From: Megasphaera sp. MJR8396C
Lineage (GTDB): Bacteria; Bacillota; Negativicutes; Veillonellales; Megasphaeraceae
Length of the DNA stretch: 64,000 nucleotides
Assembly (NCBI RefSeq): GCF_001546855.1
Contig: NZ_KQ958206.1
Location: 2,104 to 66,103 of the forward strand
Direction: 5' to 3'
In this document: positions 1 to 7,352 of the stretch, piece by piece
Position numbering within the stretch: position 1 is the first letter of the stretch
Layout of the letters: each line of letters opens with the position of its first letter
Translations under genes and position numbers: made by a program
The notes under the pieces: model-generated
Seen by the model: the letters and a program-made list of their open reading frames with translations, nothing else
Told to the model about the DNA's origin: nothing
The model's database searches: none

Positions 1-1
1 G

Positions 2-2194
2 ACGGTTAAGCTCAATAAAGACATCAACTTGGGCGAAACCGGTTCTGTAACTATGGGCAACACCGTAGTCAACAATAGCGGTGTAACTATAGGCAGTGGT
101 ACGTCGGCAGTTACCTTGACTGATAAGGGCCTCAACAATGGCGGCAACCAGATCACTAATGTGGCCAGCGGTACAACCGGCAATACTTATGATACATCTG
201 TAGCCGGTCAGGAAAATTACAACAACGCAGCTAATATTGGTGACTTGACCAACGCTGTCAACAATGCTGTCGAAAATATTACAGATGCAACAAAAGGCGG
301 CGGTTTTGCCTTAAGTGCTGACGACAATAACTCTGTAAAACAGAATTTAGGCGATACAATTGCCATTGCTGGTGACGGTAATACCGTAACCTCGGTTAAA
401 GATGGTAAGCTCGTAGTTGGCTTGAATAAGGATGTCGATCTTGGCACTGACGGTTCCCTCACGGCTGGCAATACGACCATCAATAATGATGGCGTGGTTG
501 CGGATAAGATTGCGATTAACGATTCCGGTATCTCCATCGATAAAGATGGCATCAATGCCGGTGATAAGCAAATCAAAAACGTAGGCAGTGGTCTTGGGAA
601 TACCTATGACACGACTCAGCCAGGTCAGGAAAACTACAACAACGGTGCTAATATCGGTGACGTTTACGCCATTGCTAAGAGTCAGGCCGATGCAGAGAAA
701 GCTCAATCCGGTAAGAACATTACTGTAGGTGATGATAACAAAGTTAACCTGAATGACAACATCACCCTTGGCAGTGATACCGATGCCTCCAAGCAGGTCA
801 ACATCGATGGCAACGGTGCAACCGTTACGGCCGGCAGCGGCGACAACCAGGTGAAACTGGATGGTTCTAAAGGCCAAATCTCCGCAGGCGGTGCCGTTCT
901 GGGCAACCAGGAAAACACGGCTGGCGACAAAAATCCGGCAACGGGTAATTACCTCACAGGTTTGGATAATACCACCTGGGATGGCAATAATATTCAGTCC
1001 GGCCGTGCTGCTACGGAAGATCAGCTGAAGACCGTTAGCGATAAAGTCAATAAGGGTCGTGTATTCCAGGGCGATGATGGTGCCGATAATAGCGTCACCG
1101 TAGGCCTGGGCGATACCTTGAAACTTACCGGCGGTGCTGATTCGAATCGCTTGTCTGATGGTAACATCGGTGTCGTAAGAAATAGCTCTAACGATGGACT
1201 CGACATCAAACTTGCCAAGAACTTAACGAATCTTGATAGTGTAACGACCGGCAATACGACAATAAATAATAATGGTCTTACCATTAAGACCGTTGACAGC
1301 GATCGTAACATCACTATCGAAGACAGCAATATCAACATGGGCAACAACGTCGTAAGCGGCGTGGCTGACGGTACGGTAGCCGCCGGTTCGACCGAAGCTA
1401 TCAATGGCAGCCAGTTGGCTCTCCGCGACCAGGCTATCAACAGCTTGGGCGGTACGGTCAATAAGCTCGATAACCGTATCAACCGCGTCGGTGCCGGTGC
1501 AGCTGCTTTGGCAGCCCTCCATCCGCAGGACTTCGATCCTGATGATAAGTGGGATTTCGCCTTCGGCTATGGTCACTATCGCGGCGCTAACGCCGGTGCT
1601 TTCGGTGCCTTCTACAAACCGAACGAAGATACAACCTTCTCGGTCGGCGGCACTATCGGCGGCGGTGAAAACATGGTCAATGCCGGTATTTCCTTCAAGG
1701 TAGGTCAAGGCAACAACGTATCTAATTCTCGTGTTGGCATGGCTAAGGAAATCAAACACCTCCGTGATGACGTAGCGAAACTCGAAGACATCGTCAATCG
1801 TCAGAGTCAAATGATTAATCAGTTGACCGGTCAGAATCCTGGCACGATTGAGTCTAAGGGCAACGAACTCTTCCCGGATGTTCCGGCTAACCACTGGGCT
1901 TACGAATACGTTACCAAGCTTCATAATCTCGGCATCATTGAAGGATATCCTGATGGAAACTTCGATGGTAACCGCATGATGACCCGCTATGAATTTGCAG
2001 CAGTTGTTTATCGTGCCATCATGGCAGGCGCTGCATCGAATGCAGCCCTCCAGGGCGACGATACGTTGGATCGCTTGGCCAACGAATTCTCTGCAGAACT
2101 CAAGTACATCCGCATCGATACGATCGCTAAGGATAAAGACGGGAAACCGACCATCCAGCGTGTCCGCATCGTTCCGGAAAACAAGCAAAACTAA
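2..2194 (+). CDS. Trimeric autotransporter adhesin (YadA-like) with C-terminal SLH domain, 5' partial
   Basis: The frame is open from the window edge, so the N-terminus (signal peptide, head) lies upstream. What remains is a long Asn/Gly/Asp-rich, low-aromatic stalk with repeated modules; for example GNTYDT followed by GQENYNN and ANIGD occurs near nt 180-240 and again near nt 597-660. Around nt 1350-1490 comes the neck (DGTVAAGSTEAINGSQL), then a short YadA-type beta-barrel anchor at nt 1490-1715 (FAFGYGHYRG, TTFSVGGTIGGG, NAGISFKVG). Unusually, the protein does not end there. A heptad-like coiled coil (nt 1735-1835) and one SLH domain (nt 1865-2025, FPDVPANHWAYEYV, TRYEFAAVVYRA) follow, plus a charged tail. 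Known for the families: the YadA anchor trimerises in the outer membrane, and SLH domains bind peptidoglycan or its polymers. Inference: a surface adhesin whose periplasmic tail tethers it to the wall. Confidence 0.9.
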   Translation, partial: TVKLNKDINLGETGSVTMGNTVVNNSGVTIGSGTSAVTLTDKGLNNGGNQITNVASGTTGNTYDTSVAGQENYNNAANIGDLTNAVNNAVENITDATKGGGFALSADDNNSVKQNLGDTIAIAGDGNTVTSVKDGKLVVGLNKDVDLGTDGSLTAGNTTINNDGVVADKIAINDSGISIDKDGINAGDKQIKNVGSGLGNTYDTTQPGQENYNNGANIGDVYAIAKSQADAEKAQSGKNITVGDDNKVNLNDNITLGSDTDASKQVNIDGNGATVTAGSGDNQVKLDGSKGQISAGGAVLGNQENTAGDKNPATGNYLTGLDNTTWDGNNIQSGRAATEDQLKTVSDKVNKGRVFQGDDGADNSVTVGLGDTLKLTGGADSNRLSDGNIGVVRNSSNDGLDIKLAKNLTNLDSVTTGNTTINNNGLTIKTVDSDRNITIEDSNINMGNNVVSGVADGTVAAGSTEAINGSQLALRDQAINSLGGTVNKLDNRINRVGAGAAALAALHPQDFDPDDKWDFAFGYGHYRGANAGAFGAFYKPNEDTTFSVGGTIGGGENMVNAGISFKVGQGNNVSNSRVGMAKEIKHLRDDVAKLEDIVNRQSQMINQLTGQNPGTIESKGNELFPDVPANHWAYEYVTKLHNLGIIEGYPDGNFDGNRMMTRYEFAAVVYRAIMAGAASNAALQGDDTLDRLANEFSAELKYIRIDTIAKDKDGKPTIQRVRIVPENKQN

Positions 2195-2243
2195 TCCTGT
2201 TTCTAAGGGTTCCTCTGGAGGATCTTCTGATTCTCATATAAAG

Positions 2244-2276
2244 TTGCGGCTGTCTTTTGGCAGCCGCAATTTTTTT
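2244..2276 (+). terminator. Intrinsic terminator of the adhesin gene
   Basis: Perfect 9-bp stem TTGCGGCTG/CAGCCGCAA with an 8-nt loop, followed by seven T residues, 50 bp after the adhesin stop codon. Confidence 0.9.
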
Positions 2277-2332
2277 GTACCAAGGGAGAATGTTCCTCTT
2301 CAAAGACATATAGAATAGACGGCAGCATGCCA

Positions 2333-2397
2333 AAAAGAGCCCTGTATTCCTCTCCCATACCGACGGACGGTGTGGGGGAGGGATAAGGGCTCTTTCA
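2333..2397 (-). terminator. Terminator hairpin downstream of the DUF362 gene
   Basis: Long imperfect inverted repeat (AAAGAGCCCT at one end, AGGGCTCTTT at the other, with an inner CTCTCCCATACC/GGTGTGGGGGAG stem). On the - strand it ends in a T-run, so it probably terminates the gene ending at 2450 and may also back up the adhesin terminator. Confidence 0.75.
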
Positions 2398-2449
2398 TTA
2401 TTCCATATTGACAGATCTTGCTGGGTGAAGCGTCAGGCTTGCTGCCGTT

Positions 2450-3490
2450 TTAGTCGATGGAGATCAACTGATACTTGTCATTGCCCATCTTTAATTTCCG
2501 CATGGCCGTCAACTGGTGCAGGCCGTGGCGGGATTCGATTCGTTCTACCAAATCGTGCTTATCTCTTTCCGGCTGGTCATAGACCCAATCGACGCTGGCT
2601 TGATCGATGGCCAGGATATCCGTCGAAGCCATCATGCCTAAATCGGGGATGACCGGTTTTGCAGCCGAAGTACCGGCGCAGTCGCAGTCGACAGACATAG
2701 AGCGCAGGACATTGAGGAAGACGATGTGTTTTCCGAAGTAGTCACAAATGGCTTTGCCGCAGTCGGCCATGTTTTCCATAAAGCCTTCTTCGAGGACCAT
2801 GTTGTCCGACCAGTCGGAACCGACGGGGACGCGGGATTCATGGAAGGCGTGGACCTGTCGTTTGCCTACCTGACCGTCGGCACAGCCGATGGCGATGTTT
2901 TTCAGCGAACCGCCGTAGCCGCCCATGGCATGGCCTTTAAAGTGGGTCAGGACGATCATGGAGTCATAATCGGTAATATTGCGGCCTAAGGATACTTCCG
3001 AAAAGTGCAGGCCGTTGCGGACGGGCATCATGACGTTGCCTTTTTCATCCAAGATGTCGACAGGGCAGAAATTCCAGCCATTGACCTCTAAGGTGCGGCG
3101 GTGTTTTTCTGTCGTATCGCGGTCGCCCGGGTAGAGCGTATTCGTTTCGACGATGCTGCTGTTAGGAACCTGGGCCTGGAAGGCTTTGACCATGTCGCGA
3201 GGCAGGATATAAGGGCCGTGTTGTTCACCTGTGTGGACCTTGATAGCCGTCTTGCCGTAAATGCCTTCATTGATCTTCTGGTACAATTTAATCAAGTGTT
3301 CGGCGTCGATATGCTTGGTGTAATAGACTTTGGCATAAGAGCCTGCCTGACCGGATTGAGCCGTCGTTTCCTGACTGCCTACGACCGGCGCCTGGGCCAT
3401 GGCCGGTAAGATATTGGCTTTTCCTAAAGCGACGCCGAGAGCTGCACTGCCGGCTAATTTTAAAAAGCCGCGCCGAGTTATATTTTCCAT
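2450..3490 (-). CDS. Tat-exported DUF362 domain protein
   Basis: 346 residues. The N-terminus carries a textbook twin-arginine signal (TRRGFLKLAG, then a hydrophobic stretch and an Ala-rich cleavage region near residue 32), so it should be exported folded, probably with a cofactor. The rest matches the DUF362 family: SMIVLTHFKGHAMGGYGG, KNIAIGC and a C-terminal GMMASTDILAIDQASVD. DUF362 proteins often carry a ferredoxin domain; here no CxxCxxC cluster motif is present, although several cysteines (FCPVDI, DCDCAG) remain. The function of the family is not established. The start is ATG behind AGGAGG. It lies 166 bp downstream of a MerR gene on the same strand, which may control it. Confidence 0.85.
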   Translation of the reverse strand: MENITRRGFLKLAGSAALGVALGKANILPAMAQAPVVGSQETTAQSGQAGSYAKVYYTKHIDAEHLIKLYQKINEGIYGKTAIKVHTGEQHGPYILPRDMVKAFQAQVPNSSIVETNTLYPGDRDTTEKHRRTLEVNGWNFCPVDILDEKGNVMMPVRNGLHFSEVSLGRNITDYDSMIVLTHFKGHAMGGYGGSLKNIAIGCADGQVGKRQVHAFHESRVPVGSDWSDNMVLEEGFMENMADCGKAICDYFGKHIVFLNVLRSMSVDCDCAGTSAAKPVIPDLGMMASTDILAIDQASVDWVYDQPERDKHDLVERIESRHGLHQLTAMRKLKMGNDKYQLISID

Positions 3491-3656
3491 AATACGTAAC
3501 CTCCTGTGTGAATGATGTAACCGGCGTCAAAGCTTGAAGCTGCAATGGGAATCAGCACTCTTGCAGACATTTTGCAAAAGACATGGCGGCGTCGATTTTT
3601 GGTGTGAAATGTTTAAAATCGCCTGTTCTTCTTTTTTGGAAAAAGGCAGTCTATAA

Positions 3657-4010
3657 TTAGAATTTTCCTTCGTCGTACAATTTAATTTTCCAGTTCAAGT
3701 GGTCCAAGGCGTCTTGGATATCCTGTAAGTTGCTTTGGAGTTGTTGGCGTTCGTGGATTAAAATTTCCCGCCGCTCCTTGCGAGTGGCGTCACCTTGCTC
3801 GAAAAGCTCCATATAGCGCGTCAGGCCGGAAATAGAAACGTTAGCTGCCCGCATGCACTTGATAAAAGCGATGCTCTTGCAGTTTTCTTCACTATAATCG
3901 CGGACGCCGTTCTTATCGCGGGGCACATTGCGGATGAGCCCAATCTTTTCGTAGTAACGAAGCGTGTCCGGCGAGATTTGAAGTTGTTCACTTACATCTT
4001 TTATTTTCAA
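3657..4010 (-). CDS. MerR-family transcriptional regulator
   Basis: 117 residues from the proposed TTG start at 4010 (AAAGGAGGG ends 6 nt upstream). The longer open frame with ATG at 4034 is unlikely because that ATG overlaps the -10 box of the gene's own promoter. N-terminal winged helix (KIKDVSEQL, SPDTLRYYEKIGLI), then a region containing NCKSIAFIKCMRAA and an Arg/Gln-rich dimerisation coiled coil. It most resembles the short AdhR/NmlR-like MerR group that senses aldehydes or electrophiles; two cysteines in the middle could be the sensor, but this is inference. The nearest same-strand gene is the DUF362 gene. Its own promoter has MerR-type architecture (separate entry), so autoregulation is likely. 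Confidence 0.88.
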   Translation of the reverse strand: MKIKDVSEQLQISPDTLRYYEKIGLIRNVPRDKNGVRDYSEENCKSIAFIKCMRAANVSISGLTRYMELFEQGDATRKERREILIHERQQLQSNLQDIQDALDHLNWKIKLYDEGKF

Positions 4011-4032
4011 GGTAGTCCCTCCTTTGTAGTTC

Positions 4033-4063
4033 ATTATAACGATTGGAGTCGTCTCCAAGTCAA
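4033..4063 (-). promoter_or_regulatory. MerR-type promoter/operator with 19-bp spacer
   Basis: On the - strand: TTGACT (4063-4058), a 19-bp spacer, TATAAT (4038-4033). The spacer contains the perfect dyad TTGGAG-ACGA-CTCCAA (4058-4043). A 19-bp spacer filled by a dyad is the hallmark of promoters that MerR proteins twist into activity. Transcription would start near 4026, just upstream of the Shine-Dalgarno site. Confidence 0.88.
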
Positions 4064-4148
4064 GAGAAAAATAAAAATAATCAAAAGGACTTGCCAAGAT
4101 GGGGGAGATGCGTTATAATAATAAAGTCGCATGACAAATTCATATTGA

Positions 4149-4225
4149 GGGCGGTTAGCTCAGTTGGTTAGAGTATCTCGTTGACATCGAGGGGGTCGAT
4201 GGTTCGAATCCATTACCGCCCACCA
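4149..4225 (+). tRNA. tRNA-Val (anticodon GAC)
   Basis: 77 nt including encoded CCA. Acceptor stem GGGCGGT/ACCGCCC, D-arm TAGCTCAGTTGGTTAGAG, anticodon stem CTCG/CGAG with loop TTGACAT (anticodon GAC at 4183-4185), T-arm GGTTCGAATCC, discriminator A, CCA at 4223-4225. Confidence 0.97.
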
Positions 4226-4229
4226 AAGC

Positions 4230-4280
4230 AAACATATCCGAATGTGGTAGAAATGCCAGTTCGGATATGTTTATTTTTTT
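4230..4280 (+). terminator. Terminator after tRNA-Val
   Basis: 13-bp stem AAACATATCCGAA/TTCGGATATGTTT followed by a seven-T run, 5 nt after the tRNA. Confidence 0.92.
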
Positions 4281-4340
4281 GCCTTGACAAGGGTATCTCG
4301 ATTGCGCGGGGTGAAGATGAATGTCTATTCCTAAATGATA

Positions 4341-4370
4341 TTGGTAAAATTTTCACAAATAGTGTATTCT
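4341..4370 (+). promoter_or_regulatory. Promoter for the panB operon leader
   Basis: TTGGTA, 18-bp spacer, TATTCT. Moderate match; it would start a leader RNA of about 170 nt before the first gene. Confidence 0.5.
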
Positions 4371-4377
4371 GTAGATG

Positions 4378-4534
4378 TAACTGAGATTGGACGGAATCCG
4401 TGGGATCCGTACCGCATATTGTCTCGGTTGCGCATTTTATTAATTTCATAGCATGTCGCTTGGATCGAAAGACTGGGACGAATTTTGTAAACGTAGGCTT
4501 TTTGTGCGCATTCCCGGGAGGAATGCGCTTTTTT
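4378..4534 (+). promoter_or_regulatory. Structured 5' leader with attenuator, candidate pan-motif RNA
   Basis: Three elements are visible. First, an outer stem ACTGAGA (4380-4386)/TCTCGGT (4422-4428) enclosing an inner ACGGA/TCCGT stem that continues to GG/CC across a single bulged A. Second, a strong terminator GCGCATTCC/GGAATGCGC (4506-4528) with six T's. Third, the heptamer GCGCATT at 4430-4436, directly after the first stem, is identical to the terminator's 5' arm and could pair with its 3' arm instead, giving mutually exclusive folds. Such conditional termination ahead of pantothenate genes recalls the pan-motif RNA, a hairpin with bulged A residues. The assignment is a hypothesis. Confidence 0.55.
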
Positions 4535-4547
4535 GAGGGAGTACATC

Positions 4548-5414
4548 ATGCGTTTAGGGATTATTGGTGCCGGCAGAGTCGGCACTTCTTTTGTTTTAGC
4601 CATGCCTTCAGCTGTTGAGGGTATTCTTTGTTCCACAAAAGAACATACGACGCAGCGGGCGCAGTCCCTTAAGGTCAAGGCCTATACGGACGGGGCAGCC
4701 CTTCTTCGGAACTGTGATGTTCTGCTGCTGACGGTACGGGACGATGTGATCGGGAGTGTGGCCGCATCGCTGGCGGACTCGCTGACTGGCGCTGATCGGC
4801 GTGAGACCTGCATTCTTCACTGCAGCGGTGCCATGGACTTGTCTTCTCTTGAGCCGCTCTCGGCTTTGGGGTATTCTGTGGGCAGCCTTCATCCGCTGCA
4901 GAGCTTTGCCGCGCCGTCGGGAGATTTGCTGCGCCATATTTATATGGCTGTCGACGGCGATGATAGGGCCAAGGAAACGGCTCTGTTTCTCGTCAAGGCC
5001 TTGGACAGTAAACCTCTTTTTGTGCCGCAGGAAGAACGCGTCCTCTATCACGCAGCCGCCTGTTTTTGTTCCAATTACGTCGTGACGGCCGTTGCCTTGG
5101 GGCAGCGACTCATGCGGCGCTGGACGGAGACTGACGGAGAGGCAGCACAGTCCTTGATGCCCCTCCTCAAAGGGACGGTGGGAAACCTTGAACGTACCGA
5201 TCGCTGGCAAAAGGCCCTGACCGGCCCTGTGTCGCGCGGCGATACGGGGACCGTGGCCAAACACCTGGACGCCATGCCGAAAGAGCTGGTCGGGCCTTAC
5301 TGTGCCTTTAGCCGGGCTGCCGGAGAACTCTCTTTAGAAAACGGAACGATTACGGAAAACCAGTATGAAGTACTGAAACAAATCCTTGCGATGGCGGAAG
5401 GAGTTCACGAATGA
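4548..5414 (+). CDS. Rossmann-fold and DUF2520 oxidoreductase, possible ketopantoate reductase
   Basis: 288 residues from ATG 4548 (GAGGGAG upstream; the longer frame starts with TTG inside the terminator tail). The N-terminal dinucleotide-binding fold starts at residue 2 (LGIIGAGRVGTSF, a GxGxxG motif), followed by the helical DUF2520 half (SLHPLQSF, HAAACFCSNY). The family resembles pyrroline-5-carboxylate and ketopantoate reductases. The gene overlaps panB by ATGA, so the two are translationally coupled. As panB makes ketopantoate, the next substrate for a reductase, this is a good candidate for the PanG type of ketopantoate reductase. That role is inferred from family fold and context only. 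Confidence 0.82.
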   Translation: MRLGIIGAGRVGTSFVLAMPSAVEGILCSTKEHTTQRAQSLKVKAYTDGAALLRNCDVLLLTVRDDVIGSVAASLADSLTGADRRETCILHCSGAMDLSSLEPLSALGYSVGSLHPLQSFAAPSGDLLRHIYMAVDGDDRAKETALFLVKALDSKPLFVPQEERVLYHAAACFCSNYVVTAVALGQRLMRRWTETDGEAAQSLMPLLKGTVGNLERTDRWQKALTGPVSRGDTGTVAKHLDAMPKELVGPYCAFSRAAGELSLENGTITENQYEVLKQILAMAEGVHE

Positions 5415-6250
5415 ACAAGAAAGTAACGAATCTGACCATCAAGAAAATGAAGGGGGAAGGGACTCCCATTTCCATGATTACGGCCTATGACTACGTCATG
5501 GCGCAGAATGTCGACGAAGCCGGGATCGACATGATCCTCGTCGGCGATTCTCTGGGCAACGTCGTCATGGGCCATACGTCGACGCTTCCGGTAACCATGG
5601 ACGATATGGTTCACCATACGGCAGCTGTCGTCCGTGGGACGAAACGGGCCTTGGTCGTCGCCGACATGCCCTTCATGAGCTATCAGGAAAGTGTCTGCCA
5701 GGCCCTTCACAATGCCGGACGTTTGATGAAGGAAACGGGCTGCGATGCCGTAAAATTAGAAGGTGGCGCCAGTGTCTGTGAAGCCGTTAAAGCCATGACG
5801 ACGGCCGGGATTCCTGTCGTCGGCCATATTGGCCTGACACCGCAGTCGGTCCATCAGCTCGGCGGCTACCGCGTACAGGGGAAAAATGCCGAAACGGCCA
5901 AACGCCTGATCCAGGAAGCCCTGGCTTTGGAAGAAGCCGGTGCCTTTGCCATCGTCTTGGAATGCGTCCCGACGGATATTGCCGCTGAAATCACGAAAGC
6001 CTTGAAGCAGGCGGCTACCATCGGCATCGGGGCCGGTAATGTCTGCGACGGTCAGGTTCTGGTCTGCACGGACCTCCTCGGTATGAGCGGCGGTTTCCGT
6101 CCGAAATTCGTCAAGACCTATGCCAACCTTCATCAGACCATCGTCGATGCTGTAAGTCAGTATATCAAAGACGTCCAGGATCGGAGCTTCCCCAATGAGG
6201 AATACAGTTTCGATGTCGACCCGGAAGTCGTTAAGGCCATGAAAGAGTAG
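5411..6250 (+). CDS. panB: 3-methyl-2-oxobutanoate hydroxymethyltransferase
   Basis: 279 residues, usual length. It transfers a hydroxymethyl group from methylenetetrahydrofolate to alpha-ketoisovalerate to give ketopantoate, the first committed step of pantothenate/CoA synthesis in the cytosol. Family motifs are clear: SMITAYDYVMAQ near the N-terminus, DMILVGDSLGNVVMGH with the Mg-binding Asp, KLEGG and VVGHIGLTPQSVHQLGGY. The start overlaps the stop of the upstream oxidoreductase (ATGA). No panC or panD is adjacent. A strong terminator follows. Confidence 0.97.
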   Translation: MNKKVTNLTIKKMKGEGTPISMITAYDYVMAQNVDEAGIDMILVGDSLGNVVMGHTSTLPVTMDDMVHHTAAVVRGTKRALVVADMPFMSYQESVCQALHNAGRLMKETGCDAVKLEGGASVCEAVKAMTTAGIPVVGHIGLTPQSVHQLGGYRVQGKNAETAKRLIQEALALEEAGAFAIVLECVPTDIAAEITKALKQAATIGIGAGNVCDGQVLVCTDLLGMSGGFRPKFVKTYANLHQTIVDAVSQYIKDVQDRSFPNEEYSFDVDPEVVKAMKE

Positions 6251-6273
6251 GCTGATTTTTCGAATCGCCCGTA

Positions 6274-6305
6274 GAGCCCTGTCTTTTTGGACAGGGCTTT
6301 TTTTC
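6274..6305 (+). terminator. Terminator of the panB operon
   Basis: Stem AGCCCTGTC/GACAGGGCT with a 6-nt loop, then eight T's. Confidence 0.93.
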
Positions 6306-6373
6306 GTATTTTCAGGGTGGCTCGAAGGCCCTTGCGATACTTGCATAAAGCGGCTTTGTGCCGCCGATTGCGA

Positions 6374-6402
6374 TTGACTTGCGTATGTAATCATTGTACA
6401 AT
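6374..6402 (+). promoter_or_regulatory. Promoter upstream of the transketolase leader
   Basis: TTGACT, 17-bp spacer, TACAAT; predicted start near 6409, about 125 nt before the transketolase ATG. Confidence 0.82.
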
Positions 6403-6408
6403 TAATGA

Positions 6409-6496
6409 AAGAAAAGGAAGCGAATTACAGAGGTCGTTTGTCCAAACGCACGCGTACCGCCTGCCCGATGAAAGGGGAGTACTGCGGCGTTTTTTT
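6409..6496 (+). ncRNA. Structured leader or short RNA ending in a terminator-like hairpin
   Basis: Between the promoter and the transketolase start the RNA can form a small hairpin (CGTTTG/CAAACG, 6435-6448) and then a larger interrupted stem (6450-6490: ACG and CCGC pairing with GCGG and CGT, an inner CCC/GGG closing loop GATGAAA) followed directly by seven T's. This is either an attenuated leader or an 88-nt independent RNA. It does not match a riboswitch class I can name. Confidence 0.5.
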
Positions 6497-6533
6497 CTTA
6501 ATCGACCTGTATATTATTAGGAGGCTATGCTGA

Positions 6534-7352
6534 ATGAGGCATGATCTACGCGACGTCTGTATGCAGATACGGCGGGATACCGTGCGGTCTATTTACCGTG
6601 CCGGGTCGGGCCACCCGGGCAGCTCCTTATCGGCTGTCGAACTTATGGCCACCCTCTATTTTACCGATATATTTACGTGTTTCCCCGACAGGCCTCATGC
6701 GCCGGAACGGGATCGCTTTGTCTTGTCGAAGGGCCATGCGGCGCCGGCTTTTTACAGCACCTTGGCTCATAAGGGCTATTTCCCCTTGGAATGGCTCGAT
6801 ACGCTGCGGACGGTCGGAAGTCCTCTTCAGGGCCATCCCAATCTTCAGAAGCTGCCCTGTCTGGACTGTGCCGTCGGTTCTTTAGGGCAGGGGCCGTCCA
6901 TTGCCAACGGCATGGCTTTGGCCTTGAAGCTGAAAGGAAAGCCTCAGCAGGTATTCTGTCTCATCGGTGACGGGGAACAGCAGGAAGGACAGGTCTGGGA
7001 AGCGGCAGCTTTTGCCGGCCAACACCACCTGGACAACGTCTGTCTCATCGTCGACTGCAATGGATTACAGCTCGTCGATTCCATGGCTGATATTAAGGAC
7101 ATGGAACCCATGGATGCCAAGTGGGAAAGCTTTGGCTGGCATGTCCTCCGCGTCGACGGTCACGATACGGATGCCCTCTATGATGCCTATGGGGCGGCGA
7201 AAGCCCGTTCTGATAAACCGACGGTCATCTTGGCCAAGACCGTCAAGGGCAAGGGCGTTTCTTATATGGAAAACCAGGCCGAATGGCACGGTGCTGCGCC
7301 CGATGAAGCCCAGTACGCTCAGGCCATGAAAGAATTGGAGGTGCGGTCATGA
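6534..7352 (+). CDS. Transketolase, N-terminal (TPP-binding) subunit
   Basis: 272 residues, the usual size for the split transketolase of Firmicutes. Contains SGHPGSSLSAVELMATLYF, the thiamine-diphosphate motif GDGEQQEGQVWEAA, and DCNGLQLVD. It moves two-carbon ketol units in the non-oxidative pentose phosphate pathway together with the next gene product. ATG 6534 follows AGGAGG with 9-nt spacing; another ATG at 6527 opens only a five-codon frame. The next gene starts inside its stop codon (ATGA). Confidence 0.95.
   Translation: MRHDLRDVCMQIRRDTVRSIYRAGSGHPGSSLSAVELMATLYFTDIFTCFPDRPHAPERDRFVLSKGHAAPAFYSTLAHKGYFPLEWLDTLRTVGSPLQGHPNLQKLPCLDCAVGSLGQGPSIANGMALALKLKGKPQQVFCLIGDGEQQEGQVWEAAAFAGQHHLDNVCLIVDCNGLQLVDSMADIKDMEPMDAKWESFGWHVLRVDGHDTDALYDAYGAAKARSDKPTVILAKTVKGKGVSYMENQAEWHGAAPDEAQYAQAMKELEVRS

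Noticed and set aside
1223-2188. A 321-codon - strand frame opposite the adhesin
   Set aside because: No plausible domain; it lies fully opposite the YadA anchor and SLH domain.
4284-4289. TTGACA after the tRNA terminator as a promoter
   Set aside because: No acceptable -10 box at 15-19 bp; the TTGGTA/TATTCT pair further on fits better.
4380-4534. T-box leader upstream of the DUF2520-panB operon
   Set aside because: The conserved T-box AGGGTGGNACCGCG is absent, and the downstream genes are not amino-acid related.
6450-6496. ZTP or SAM riboswitch upstream of transketolase, because of short CCGCCTG and CCCGATGAAA segments
   Set aside because: The other conserved parts of either aptamer are missing, and segment order does not fit.
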